DNA of 64,000 nt, from assembly GCF_009907385.1 (NCBI RefSeq), contig NZ_JAAATR010000084.1:58446-122445 (forward strand), given 5' to 3'. Shown piece by piece: positions 37,122-45,814 of the stretch. Position 1 is the first letter of the stretch. The number at the start of each line of letters is the position of its first letter. Origin of the DNA: Atlantibacter hermannii. Lineage in GTDB: Bacteria; Pseudomonadota; Gammaproteobacteria; Enterobacterales; Enterobacteriaceae. Made by a program: the position numbers and the translations under genes. Under the pieces are notes generated by a model, which was not told the origin of the DNA, searched no databases, and saw nothing but the letters and a program-made list of their open reading frames with translations.

Positions 37122-37829
37122 ATGCGTCTGGTTCAGCTTTCTCGTGAGTCAATCACCTTCCCGTCGCCGGAAGGTGCATTGCGGGAGCCGAATGGCCTGC
37201 TGGCCCTCGGAGGCGATCTCAGCCCTGCGCGTCTGTTAATGGCCTATCAGCGCGGTATTTTCCCGTGGTTTTCGCCGGGCGATCCGATTTTGTGGTGGTC
37301 GCCCGATCCGCGTGCCGTACTGTTCCCCGATCGGTTTCACCTGAGCCGCAGCATGCGGCGCTTTCACACCCGCTCGCCCTACCGGGTCACGCTTAATCAC
37401 GCCTTTGGGGAAGTGATCGACGCCTGCGCCAGCGATCGCAGCGAAGGCACCTGGATCACGCCGGAAGTGCTGACCGCTTACCTGCGGCTGCACGAACTCG
37501 GACATGCGCATTCGATTGAAGTGTGGCATCAGGATCGGCTGGTGGGCGGCATGTACGGCGTGGCGCAGGGCGCGCTGTTTTGCGGCGAGTCGATGTACAG
37601 CCGCCGCGAGAATGCGTCTAAAACCGCGCTGCTGGTATTCTGCGACTATTTTATCCGTCAGGGCGGTAAACTGATTGATTGCCAGGTGCTGAATAATCAT
37701 ACCGCGTCGCTGGGCGCGGTGGAGATTGCCCGGCGCGATTACCTGAATTACCTCAGCCTGCTTAAACCACAGCCGCTGCCGGCGCACTGCTGGGTGCCTA
37801 AAGTGCTGTTTGATACAGGCAATAAATAA
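37122..37829 (+). CDS. aat: Leucyl/phenylalanyl-tRNA-protein transferase
   Basis: Aat adds Leu or Phe from charged tRNA to proteins with N-terminal Arg or Lys, creating N-degrons that ClpS delivers to ClpAP. The protein has 235 residues. Conserved motifs include [27 protein letters not shown] and L-I-D-C-Q-V. I chose the ATG at 37122 (M-R-L-V-Q-L-S-R), which has a GGAG site nine bases upstream. It lies about 3 kb from clpA and clpS, which act next in the same pathway. Confidence 0.97.
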   Translation: MRLVQLSRESITFPSPEGALREPNGLLALGGDLSPARLLMAYQRGIFPWFSPGDPILWWSPDPRAVLFPDRFHLSRSMRRFHTRSPYRVTLNHAFGEVIDACASDRSEGTWITPEVLTAYLRLHELGHAHSIEVWHQDRLVGGMYGVAQGALFCGESMYSRRENASKTALLVFCDYFIRQGGKLIDCQVLNNHTASLGAVEIARRDYLNYLSLLKPQPLPAHCWVPKVLFDTGNK

Positions 37830-37855
37830 TGTTTTCCGCATATTTTACGGGAGAG

Positions 37856-37864
37856 TGCTATACT
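37856..37864 (+). promoter_or_regulatory. Extended -10 promoter candidate upstream of infA (distal)
   Basis: TGC-TATACT is an extended -10 element, 27 bases after the aat stop. No good -35 is visible at the normal distance, which extended -10 promoters tolerate. Confidence 0.5.
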
Positions 37865-38021
37865 CTTGCCCGCAGAGAAAACTCTTCACATTACCCGCCG
37901 CCGTTTAGGATCCACTGTTTAGGCTCTATCTCCCCTTTACGTTTGCGTTCTGGATGCGGTTAATCCCGTGTCATCGGGTCATGCGCAGAATCAACTTTGC
38001 CGGTTTATCCACCGCAAAATC

Positions 38022-38050
38022 TTTACATATTTGGTGAACTTGGGCATTAT
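38022..38050 (+). promoter_or_regulatory. infA proximal promoter
   Basis: TTTACA at 38022-38027 and CATTAT at 38045-38050 are separated by exactly 17 bases. The transcript would start near 38057, about 37 bases before the infA ATG. E. coli infA also has two promoters. Confidence 0.7.
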
Positions 38051-38090
38051 CTTGCCGGTTCAAAACATTGGTAGTGATACCCCAGAGGAT

Positions 38091-38312
<222 letters not shown>

Positions 38313-38357
38313 GCATTAATCGAATCGGCGCTGCGGGCTTGCGGCGCGTTGAATACA

Positions 38358-38386
38358 AAAAGGCCGGGTGAATCACCCGGCCTTTT
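38358..38386. terminator. Bidirectional terminator between infA and clpA
   Basis: AAAAGGCCGGGTG / CACCCGGCCTTTT, a 13-bp perfect stem with a three-base loop and A/T runs on both sides, shared by convergent infA and clpA. Confidence 0.92.
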
Positions 38387-38403
38387 ATTTTGTCGCATTA
38401 CGC

Positions 38404-40677
38404 TTAGTGCGCCGCTTCCGGCTTGTGCTTTTGCGCGCTCTGGAAGTGATAGGTCAGCTCACCCTTCTCTTTATCCAGCGCCACGGTGACCTGGCCGCCA
38501 TCCACCAGCGACCCGAACAGCAGTTCGTTGGCCAGCGGTTTTTTCAGGTTATCCTGGATAACGCGCGCCATTGGACGTGCGCCCATCGCCCGGTCGTAAC
38601 CTTTCTCTGCCAGCCAGTCGCGCGATTCCTGGCTAACTTCCAGCGAAACGCCTTTCTGATCCAGTTGCACCTGCAGTTCGACAATAAACTTGTCGACCAC
38701 CTGATGAATAACGTCAGTGCTGAGATGGTTGAACCAAATGATGTTATCCAGACGGTTACGGAATTCCGGCGTAAACACCTTCTTGATCTCTTCCATCGCG
38801 TCGGTGCTGTTGTCCTGATGGATCAGGCCAATCGTTTTACGCTCGGTCTCACGCACGCCGGCGTTAGTGGTCATCACCAGGATCACGTTGCGGAAGTCCG
38901 CTTTGCGTCCGTTGTTGTCGGTCAGCGTCCCGTTGTCCATGACCTGCAGCAGCAGGTTGAACACGTCCGGATGCGCTTTTTCGATCTCATCAAGCAGCAA
39001 CACTGCATGAGGATGCTTGATAACCGCATCGGTCAGCAGGCCGCCCTGATCGAACCCGACGTAACCCGGAGGCGCGCCAATCAAACGGCTGACGGTATGA
39101 CGTTCCATATACTCGGACATATCAAAGCGCAGCAGTTCAATACCCAGCGATTTCGCCAGCTGGACGGTGACTTCGGTTTTCCCTACCCCGGTCGGCCCGG
39201 CGAACAGGAATGAACCCACCGGCTTGTGGTCGTGGCCTAAACCGGCGCGGCTCATCTTGATGGCTTCGGTTAACGCTTCGATAGCGTTATCCTGGCCGAA
39301 CACCAGCATTTTCAGGCGGTCGCCCAGGCTCTTCAGGGTATCGCGATCGCTGGCCGAGACGCTTTTCTCCGGAATACGCGCAATACGCGCCACCACCGAT
39401 TCGATATCCGCCACGTTGACGGTTTTCTTACGCTTGCTCACCGGCATCAGACGCGCACGGGCACCCGCTTCGTCGATGACGTCGATGGCTTTATCCGGCA
39501 GATGGCGATCATTGATGTATTTGACCGACAGCTCCACGGCGGCGCGCACCGCTTTGGCGGTATAACGCACATCGTGATGCGCTTCGTATTTCGGCTTCAG
39601 ACCATTGATGATCTGCACCGTTTCTTCCACCGACGGCTCAGTAATGTCGATTTTCTGGAAGCGACGCGCCAGTGCGCGGTCTTTTTCGAAAATATTGCTG
39701 AATTCCTGATAGGTGGTGGAGCCGATCACGCGGATCTTGCCGCTGGAGAGCAGCGGTTTGATCAGGTTAGCGGCATCAACCTGCCCGCCAGAGGCCGCGC
39801 CCGCACCAATAATGGTGTGGATTTCATCAATAAACAGGATGCTGTTGGTATCCTGCTCCAGCTGTTTCAGCAGCGCTTTAAAGCGTTTTTCAAAATCGCC
39901 GCGGTATTTAGTGCCCGCCAGCAGCGAGCCGATATCCAGCGAATAGATGTTGCAGTCGGCCATGATTTCCGGCACGTCGCCCTGCACAATACGCCAGGCA
40001 AGGCCTTCGGCAATGGCGGTTTTACCGACCCCGGATTCGCCCACCAGCAGCGGGTTGTTTTTCCGGCGGCGGCACAGCACCTGAATCGCCCGCTCCAGCT
40101 CCTTATCACGGCCTATCAGCGGGTCAATGCCGCCGACGCGCGCAAGCTGGTTGAGATTGGTGGTGAAGTTTTCCATACGCTCCTCCCCGCCTGCTTGCTC
40201 TTCGTTAACTGGATTTTCTGAACCGCTGGACTGATGCGGCTCATCTTTGCGCGTGCCGTGTGAAATGAAGTTCACCACGTCGAGACGGCTGACTTCATGT
40301 TTGCGCAGCAAATAGGCGGCCTGGGATTCCTGCTCGCTGAAAATCGCCACCAGCACGTTAGCGCCTGTCACTTCGCTACGGCCTGACGACTGTACGTGGA
40401 ATACGGCGCGTTGCAGTACGCGTTGAAAACTCAACGTCGGCTGGGTGTCGCGCTCCTCTTCGCTCGCCGGGAGGACGGGCGTGGTTTGTTCGATGAAGGC
40501 TTCAAGTTCCTGTCGCAGCGCCACCAGATCCACTGAACACGCTTCCAGCGCTTCGCGGGCTGATGGGTTACTGAGCAAAGCCAGTAACAGATGCTCGACG
40601 GTCATAAACTCATGTCGGTGCTCGCGCGCTCTGGCGAAAGCCATGTTTAAACTGAGTTCCAGTTCCTGGTTGAGCAT
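38404..40677 (-). CDS. clpA: ATP-dependent Clp protease ATP-binding subunit ClpA
   Basis: ClpA is the Hsp100 unfoldase that feeds ClpP. The protein has 757 residues. The N-domain that binds ClpS is at about 1-145. The first AAA+ module has Walker A G-E-S-G-V-G-K-T (near 214) and the second G-P-T-G-V-G-K-T (near 495). The I-G-L loop that docks into ClpP is near residue 616 (K-T-I-G-L-I-H). I chose the ATG at 40677 (M-L-N-Q-E-L-E-L-S), the family start. clpS lies 28 bases upstream and is probably cotranscribed. Confidence 0.98.
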   Translation of the reverse strand: MLNQELELSLNMAFARAREHRHEFMTVEHLLLALLSNPSAREALEACSVDLVALRQELEAFIEQTTPVLPASEEERDTQPTLSFQRVLQRAVFHVQSSGRSEVTGANVLVAIFSEQESQAAYLLRKHEVSRLDVVNFISHGTRKDEPHQSSGSENPVNEEQAGGEERMENFTTNLNQLARVGGIDPLIGRDKELERAIQVLCRRRKNNPLLVGESGVGKTAIAEGLAWRIVQGDVPEIMADCNIYSLDIGSLLAGTKYRGDFEKRFKALLKQLEQDTNSILFIDEIHTIIGAGAASGGQVDAANLIKPLLSSGKIRVIGSTTYQEFSNIFEKDRALARRFQKIDITEPSVEETVQIINGLKPKYEAHHDVRYTAKAVRAAVELSVKYINDRHLPDKAIDVIDEAGARARLMPVSKRKKTVNVADIESVVARIARIPEKSVSASDRDTLKSLGDRLKMLVFGQDNAIEALTEAIKMSRAGLGHDHKPVGSFLFAGPTGVGKTEVTVQLAKSLGIELLRFDMSEYMERHTVSRLIGAPPGYVGFDQGGLLTDAVIKHPHAVLLLDEIEKAHPDVFNLLLQVMDNGTLTDNNGRKADFRNVILVMTTNAGVRETERKTIGLIHQDNSTDAMEEIKKVFTPEFRNRLDNIIWFNHLSTDVIHQVVDKFIVELQVQLDQKGVSLEVSQESRDWLAEKGYDRAMGARPMARVIQDNLKKPLANELLFGSLVDGGQVTVALDKEKGELTYHFQSAQKHKPEAAH

Positions 40678-40705
40678 AGGCACCCCCCTCAATATAATTC
40701 GCCGT

Positions 40706-41026
40706 TCAGGCTAGTTCCTGCGTACACAGCAACGGATGCTCGTGCTTCCTGGCATATTGATTCACCATCGCCACTTTGGTCTCAGCGACTTCTGCGGTGA
40801 AAATGCCGCAGATGGCTTTCCCTTGATAGTGAACCGTCAGCATCAATTGTGTTGCACGCTCTACATCATAAGAAAAGAACTTTTGTAGCACGTCAATAAC
40901 AAATTCCATCGGCGTGTAATCATCGTTCATTAACATAACTTTATACATAGATGGCGGTTTTAGCCCCTCGTCGAGCTTATTTTCCGCCAGTCGCTCAAAA
41001 TCCAACCAATCGTTCGTCTTACCCAT
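40706..41026 (-). CDS. clpS: ATP-dependent Clp protease adaptor ClpS
   Basis: ClpS recognises N-end rule residues (Leu, Phe, Tyr, Trp) and delivers substrates to ClpAP while blocking SsrA-tagged ones. The protein has 106 residues, as in E. coli. The ligand-pocket residues are all present: Asn34, Asp35, Asp36 and Met40 in M-N-D-D-Y-T-P-M, and His66 in V-H-Y-Q-G-K. It is divergent from cspD. Confidence 0.98.
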   Translation of the reverse strand: MGKTNDWLDFERLAENKLDEGLKPPSMYKVMLMNDDYTPMEFVIDVLQKFFSYDVERATQLMLTVHYQGKAICGIFTAEVAETKVAMVNQYARKHEHPLLCTQELA

Positions 41027-41351
41027 TGCCCACTTTCATCGCTGGTTAACTAAACAGTAAGCAGGCTGTCAGCCCGCTGCTCATCCAGTTATACGCCATT
41101 TGAATCTACCTTAACTTACAGATAACTATCATCTATCGTTGCTATCCGCGAACATTGTCACATTAATGGCAATAGCGTTAACTGCTTCAAAATTTTGACT
41201 GATTCTTGTCCATTTCACCCCGTCAGACGCTTGACGCGTTGCCTGATTTCTCTAAATTGTACAGGCGTGAGTTGGCGAGGTTTTGAACAACGCACCCTCA
41301 CCCACCGGTTCATTCCATCTTACTTATAAGATTCATGAAGGATGTCGAAGC
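41027..41351. promoter_or_regulatory. clpS-cspD divergent intergenic region
   Basis: About 325 bases between divergent starts. It should contain the clpSA and cspD promoters. It is AT-rich in the middle. I see no gene, no repeat and no operator that I could name with confidence. Confidence 0.5.
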
Positions 41352-41576
41352 ATGGAAACGGGTACTGTTAAGTGGTTCAATAATGCCAAAGGGTTTGGTT
41401 TTATCTGCCCCGAAGGCGGCGGCGAAGACATCTTCGCCCATTATTCCACCATCCAGATGGATGGTTACCGTACGCTCAAAGCCGGACAAATTGTCAGGTT
41501 TGATGTACATCAGGGGCCCAAAGGCAATCATGCCAGCCTCATCGTTCCTCTGGAAGCAGAGACGGCAGTCGCTTAA
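41352..41576 (+). CDS. cspD: Cold-shock-like protein CspD
   Basis: CspD is a single-stranded-nucleic-acid-binding protein of the CspA fold. It is not cold-induced but made in stationary phase, and it inhibits replication. The 74-residue protein has RNP1 (K-G-F-G-F-I) and RNP2 (D-I-F-A-H-Y). The ATG at 41352 (M-E-T-G-T-V-K-W-F) is preceded by AAGGATG; an upstream in-frame ATG would add 23 unrelated residues. E. coli CspD is degraded by Lon and the gene sits beside clpS, as here. Confidence 0.97.
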   Translation: METGTVKWFNNAKGFGFICPEGGGEDIFAHYSTIQMDGYRTLKAGQIVRFDVHQGPKGNHASLIVPLEAETAVA

Positions 41577-41608
41577 CGCGTCTGTTTTATTGTGTACATC
41601 CCACACCT

Positions 41609-41638
41609 AAAATGCCAGCCTCCGTGCTGGCATTTTAC
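41609..41638. terminator. Bidirectional terminator between cspD and macB
   Basis: AAAATGCCAGC / GCTGGCATTTT with a six-base loop, between convergent cspD and macB. Confidence 0.88.
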
Positions 41639-41648
41639 TTTTCAGGCA

Positions 41649-43589
41649 TTACTCACGCGCCAGCGCATCTACCGGATTTAACCGCGCGGCATTGCGCGCC
41701 GGCAGCCAGCCGAACAGGATCCCGGTCGCGGTAGAGCAGACAAACGCCGTGATGAGCGCCAGCCCCGAGAAGCCAATCTGCCAGCCGGGGAGGAACAGCT
41801 GCAGGGTAAAGGCGATAAGCAAGGATAGCCCAATTCCCAGCGCGCCGCCGACCAGACAGACCAGCACCGCTTCGATGAGAAACTGCTGGAGCACATCGCT
41901 GGCGCGCGCGCCCACCGCCATACGGATGCCGATCTCCCGCGTCCGTTCAGTGACCGAAACCAGCATGATATTCATGACGCCGATGCCGCCGACCACCAGC
42001 GAAATCACCGCCACCAGGGTTAAAAACAGCTGAAGCGTGCGGGTGGTTCGCTCCGCCGTTTGCAGAAAGCCGTCCATATTCCAGGTGAAGAAATCTTTCT
42101 TACCGTGGCGCAGCGCCATTAAGCGCGTCAGCTGCTGCTCGGCCTCCTGGCTGCTGTATCCCTCTTTGACGCGCACGGTGATGGAGTTCAGCCAGGACTG
42201 GCCCATGACCCGGCCGGACATGGTGGAGTATGGCAGCCAGACGCGCAGAATTTTACTGCTGCCAAACATTGACTGCTTCTCCTGGGCCACGCCGATAATC
42301 GTCGCAGGCATATTCCCAACCAGAATCACCTCGCCCATCACATTGCGCTTATCCGGGAACAGCTGGCGGCGGGTGTTTTCATCAATCACCACCACCTGCG
42401 CGCGGCCCTGATGCTGCGCCTGATTGAAGGTGCCGCCCTCGCTAAAGGTCATCCCGTAGACGTTGAAATACTGCTCGCTGACGCCGTTGGCGCTGGCCGC
42501 CACGTCTTTATTGCCATAGCGCACCCGCAGGTTGCTTGACAGCGCGGGCGTCGCCGAACTCACCCAGGGCTGCTTTTGAATCGCCACCAGGTCGTCGTAT
42601 TTCAACGCCTGCTGGTATTGCGGATCGTCATCGCCGAAATCGGTACCGGGATAAATATCGATGGTATTAGTACCGATGGAGCGAATGTCTTCCAGCACCA
42701 GCTGTTTCGCCGCATCGCCCACCACCACGATAGAGACCACCGACGCGATGCCGATGATAATGCCCAACATGGTCAGCAGGGTGCGCATTTTATTGGCCGC
42801 CATCGCCAGCCACGCCATGGTGAATGCTTCGCGAAATCCGCTGGTAAACTGCTGCCAACCGCCTTCCCGCGACGTGCGCTCAATCTTCGCCGCCGCCCGT
42901 CCGGCCAGGGCGGGTGGATTGCTGACGATTTCCCCGTCGCGGATCTCAATCACCCGCTCCGCCTGGGCGGCAACCGCGGGATCGTGGGTAACAATAATCA
43001 CCGTATGGCCGCGATCGCGCAGCTGCTTCAGGGTGGCGATAACTTCGTCACCGGAGTGGCTGTCCAGCGCCCCGGTAGGCTCATCGGCCAGAATCACCTG
43101 GCCGCCGTTCATCAGTGCCCTGGCGATACTCACGCGCTGCTGCTGGCCGCCGGAAAGCTGTGACGGGGCATAATCCACACGCGCCGCCAGCCCCAGCCGC
43201 TCCAGCAGTTCACGAGCGCGCTGCTGGCGGGCTTTCCGTCCCGCGCCCGCATAGATCGCCGGGATCTCGACGTTCTGCGCCGCCGTTAAGTGCGACAGCA
43301 AGTGGTAGCGCTGGAAGATAAAACCGAAATGTTCGCGACGCAGTTGCGCCAGCTGGTCACCGTTGAGCGTTGAAACGTCGACGCCTGCCACTTTATAGCT
43401 GCCCGAGGTCGGCTTATCGAGGCAGCCGAGGATATTCATCAGGGTGGATTTGCCCGAACCGGAGGCGCCGACAATCGCCACCATCTCACCGGCATTGATG
43501 CTCAGCGTCACGCCTTTCAGCACGTCTACCGGTTCGCCGCCGGACAGATACTGGCGGCGGATATCGGTCAGTTCAAGCAGTGCCGTCAT
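41649..43589 (-). CDS. macB: Macrolide export ATP-binding/permease MacB
   Basis: MacB is the ABC component of the MacAB-TolC efflux pump, which exports macrolides, enterotoxin II and some heme precursors. The protein has 646 residues. An N-terminal ATPase carries Walker [10 protein letters not shown] (41-49), signature L-S-G-G-Q-Q-Q-R and D-E-P-T-G-A-L-D. A first membrane helix, a large periplasmic MacB-PCD domain and three C-terminal FtsX-type helices follow. The start overlaps the macA stop by four bases. Confidence 0.97.
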   Translation of the reverse strand: MTALLELTDIRRQYLSGGEPVDVLKGVTLSINAGEMVAIVGASGSGKSTLMNILGCLDKPTSGSYKVAGVDVSTLNGDQLAQLRREHFGFIFQRYHLLSHLTAAQNVEIPAIYAGAGRKARQQRARELLERLGLAARVDYAPSQLSGGQQQRVSIARALMNGGQVILADEPTGALDSHSGDEVIATLKQLRDRGHTVIIVTHDPAVAAQAERVIEIRDGEIVSNPPALAGRAAAKIERTSREGGWQQFTSGFREAFTMAWLAMAANKMRTLLTMLGIIIGIASVVSIVVVGDAAKQLVLEDIRSIGTNTIDIYPGTDFGDDDPQYQQALKYDDLVAIQKQPWVSSATPALSSNLRVRYGNKDVAASANGVSEQYFNVYGMTFSEGGTFNQAQHQGRAQVVVIDENTRRQLFPDKRNVMGEVILVGNMPATIIGVAQEKQSMFGSSKILRVWLPYSTMSGRVMGQSWLNSITVRVKEGYSSQEAEQQLTRLMALRHGKKDFFTWNMDGFLQTAERTTRTLQLFLTLVAVISLVVGGIGVMNIMLVSVTERTREIGIRMAVGARASDVLQQFLIEAVLVCLVGGALGIGLSLLIAFTLQLFLPGWQIGFSGLALITAFVCSTATGILFGWLPARNAARLNPVDALARE

Positions 43590-44701
43590 TGCGCCGCTCC
43601 GGGCGTGGTTTTGCCGGTAACGACTTCCTCGCCCTCTTCCAGACCCTTAATAATTTGCACCTGGGTGTCGTTGCGCGCGCCGATGGTCACTTCGCGCTCG
43701 CGGGTTTCGCCGTTTCGCATAATGGTGATGTGGTAACGGTTATCGCCGATGGGATCGCCCAGCGCCGACAGAGGAATAGTAAGCACGTTTTTCATCCCGC
43801 TGAGCTGGATATGCACCTGGGCGGTCATATCCAGCCGCAGCACGCTTTGCGGGTTTGGCACTTCAAAGCGAGCGTAATAGAAAATCGCGTCGTTCACTTT
43901 TTCCGGCGTCGGCAAAATATCTTTCAGCACGCCTTCGTAGCGGGTTAACGGATCGCCCAGCACGGTAAACCACGCCTTCAGCCCCGGACGCAGGTGGATA
44001 ATATCCGCCTCCGATACCTGAGCTTTCACCAGCATGGTGCTGAGATCGGCCAGCGTCAGAATATTCGGCGCCTGTTGGGCGGCGATCACCGTCTGGCCCT
44101 GCAGCGTGGTGATTTGCGTCACTTCACCGGCCATCGGGGCGATAATGCGGGTAAAATCGAGATTGGTTTTGGCGGTATCGAGGGAAGCCTGATTACGCTT
44201 GATTTGCGCGTCGATGGTGCCGATCTGCGCTTGCTTAACGGTCAGCTCCGTCGCCGCGGTATCCAAATCCTGACGGGAGACGGCCTGAGTCCTGGCCAGC
44301 GCCTGCTGGCGGCTTAACGTCACTTTTGCCAGCTGCATCTCCGCCATCGCCTGCTGGCGCTGGGCGCGCAGCTCCTGCAGCGTTGCTTCCACTTCTTTGA
44401 TCTGGTTTTCAGCCTGTTCAGGGTCAATGACGCCCAAAAGCTGGTCTTTTTTAACTTTATCGCCAATTTCAACCGACAGCGTTTTTAGCTGGCCGCTGAC
44501 TTGCGCCCCTACGTCGACCTTTTTCAGCGCGTCGAGTTTGCCGGTCGCCAGCACGGTTTGTTCCAGATCGCCTTTGCGCACAATCAGGGTCTGATACTGC
44601 GGCTGCGGCGCAGTCAACGTTCGCCATGCCCATAACGCGGCAATCAGCACGATGACCGCCAGAACCCAATACCGCTTTTTACCTTTTCCCTTAAAACGCA
44701 T
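43586..44701 (-). CDS. macA: Macrolide efflux periplasmic adaptor MacA
   Basis: MacA is the membrane-fusion protein linking MacB to TolC. The protein has 371 residues, as in E. coli. It has one N-terminal membrane anchor (about 11-27) and a lipoyl/barrel-sandwich domain split around a long alpha-hairpin (about 100-180, rich in Gln, Ala and Glu). A beta-barrel and membrane-proximal domain follow. It leads the macAB operon and is divergent from ybjX. A perfect palindrome lies 32 bases upstream of its start codon. Confidence 0.97.
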   Translation of the reverse strand: MRFKGKGKKRYWVLAVIVLIAALWAWRTLTAPQPQYQTLIVRKGDLEQTVLATGKLDALKKVDVGAQVSGQLKTLSVEIGDKVKKDQLLGVIDPEQAENQIKEVEATLQELRAQRQQAMAEMQLAKVTLSRQQALARTQAVSRQDLDTAATELTVKQAQIGTIDAQIKRNQASLDTAKTNLDFTRIIAPMAGEVTQITTLQGQTVIAAQQAPNILTLADLSTMLVKAQVSEADIIHLRPGLKAWFTVLGDPLTRYEGVLKDILPTPEKVNDAIFYYARFEVPNPQSVLRLDMTAQVHIQLSGMKNVLTIPLSALGDPIGDNRYHITIMRNGETREREVTIGARNDTQVQIIKGLEEGEEVVTGKTTPGAAQ

Positions 44702-44732
44702 AAATCCCAGGTCTCTTTAGAAATCTGTCCAT

Positions 44733-44750
44733 TGCGTTTATCTAAACGCA
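44733..44750. promoter_or_regulatory. Perfect 18-base palindrome upstream of macA
   Basis: TGCGTTTA-TC-TAAACGCA, with eight-base arms and a two-base centre, sits in the macA-ybjX gap, centred about 40 bases upstream of the macA start codon. The form suggests a dimeric repressor operator; the protein that binds is unknown. Confidence 0.5.
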
Positions 44751-44791
44751 CCCTCAACAAAAATGATTCTATCCTGCTACGCCCGCGCTTA

Positions 44792-44824
44792 TTGAATTTT
44801 CATTGAATAACGCTCTGCTCAAAT
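44792..44824 (+). promoter_or_regulatory. Direct hexamer repeat upstream of ybjX, response-regulator-like
   Basis: TTGAAT-N5-TTGAAT at 44792-44808 has the 11-base period of PhoP- or PmrA-type boxes. A weak -10 candidate (TCAAAT, 44819-44824) lies at a fitting distance. ybjX is under PhoP control in Salmonella, which makes the site plausible, but the hexamers do not match the PhoP consensus well. Confidence 0.4.
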
Positions 44825-44854
44825 ACAGGCTCGTTTAACTACAGAGCGACTGCC

Positions 44855-45814
44855 ATGTCCACTTTTATTGAAACTACTCAGGTCGAACACAATGCCCCGC
44901 GCAATGGCTGGCAGCTTTTTAAAATGCTCGCAACCGGCCAGTGGAGGCCCGGCAGCGCATGGCATAACCCAGGTTATCGCCGCAAATTTCTGTTGCGCTC
45001 TTTAGCTTCGCCGTTAGTCACCAGCAAGCTGCTGAGCGCATTATCAAAACAGCCCAATCTGGAAACCTTGTTGAAAGCCCAGCCTGGCTTACCCTGTCGG
45101 TTACATCGCCCTTATCTGTCAGTGCACACCCGCCGCACTCAGGCCCTGTCAGCGCTGGATTTTCACTATAAACAATTAATCCGACTTTTACCCGCAACGC
45201 TTTTGCTGTCGCACTGGTCAGCAACCGGAGCGAACCTGGCACAGTTAACCGGTAAAAACGGCGAGCAATATCGCATTCAACTCGCCTCGCTGTCGATGCT
45301 GGATAAAGAGGGTGAGGCTACGCTGGTCTTTTTTGATGAAAACGACACCGTACTGGCCGAGATGACTTTTACGCTGTGCCAGCGCAACGGTAAACCGACG
45401 CTGTTCATTGGCGGATTACAGGGGGCGAAGAACTGGGTGCCCCATGAAATGATCCAGAGTGCCACCAAAGCCTGTCACGGGTTGTTCCCAAAACGTCTGC
45501 TACTGGAGACCGTCTGCCATTTAGCGCCCTTGCTGCAGGCTTCACAGATTCAGGCGGTGGGCAACGACACCCATATCTATCGCAACTGGCGCTACGCCAA
45601 AAAGAAAAAAGATAAACTGCACGCCGATTACGACAGTTTCTGGCTGTCGATGGGCGGCGAGCCAGGAAAGGATGGCTATTTTACGCTGCCTGACGTGATC
45701 ACCCGTAAGCCGATGGAGGAGATCGCCAGTAAGAAACGTGCCGAATACCGCCGCCGCTATGAATTGCTGGATAGCCTCGCGGCTCAGGTTATCTCAACTA
45801 TCCGCACACGTTAA
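44855..45814 (+). CDS. ybjX: YbjX, DUF535/VirK-like protein
   Basis: The 319-residue protein belongs to the DUF535 family with Shigella/Salmonella VirK, which affects envelope properties and antimicrobial-peptide resistance. The mechanism is unknown. Recognisable blocks are W-R-P-G-S-A-W, L-P-C-R-L-H-R-P-Y-L-S-V, T-L-F-I-G-G-L-Q-G-A and H-A-D-Y-D-S-F-W; the middle is diverged from E. coli. No signal peptide is evident. Its stop codon overlaps that of the convergent ybjD. Confidence 0.88.
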   Translation: MSTFIETTQVEHNAPRNGWQLFKMLATGQWRPGSAWHNPGYRRKFLLRSLASPLVTSKLLSALSKQPNLETLLKAQPGLPCRLHRPYLSVHTRRTQALSALDFHYKQLIRLLPATLLLSHWSATGANLAQLTGKNGEQYRIQLASLSMLDKEGEATLVFFDENDTVLAEMTFTLCQRNGKPTLFIGGLQGAKNWVPHEMIQSATKACHGLFPKRLLLETVCHLAPLLQASQIQAVGNDTHIYRNWRYAKKKKDKLHADYDSFWLSMGGEPGKDGYFTLPDVITRKPMEEIASKKRAEYRRRYELLDSLAAQVISTIRTR

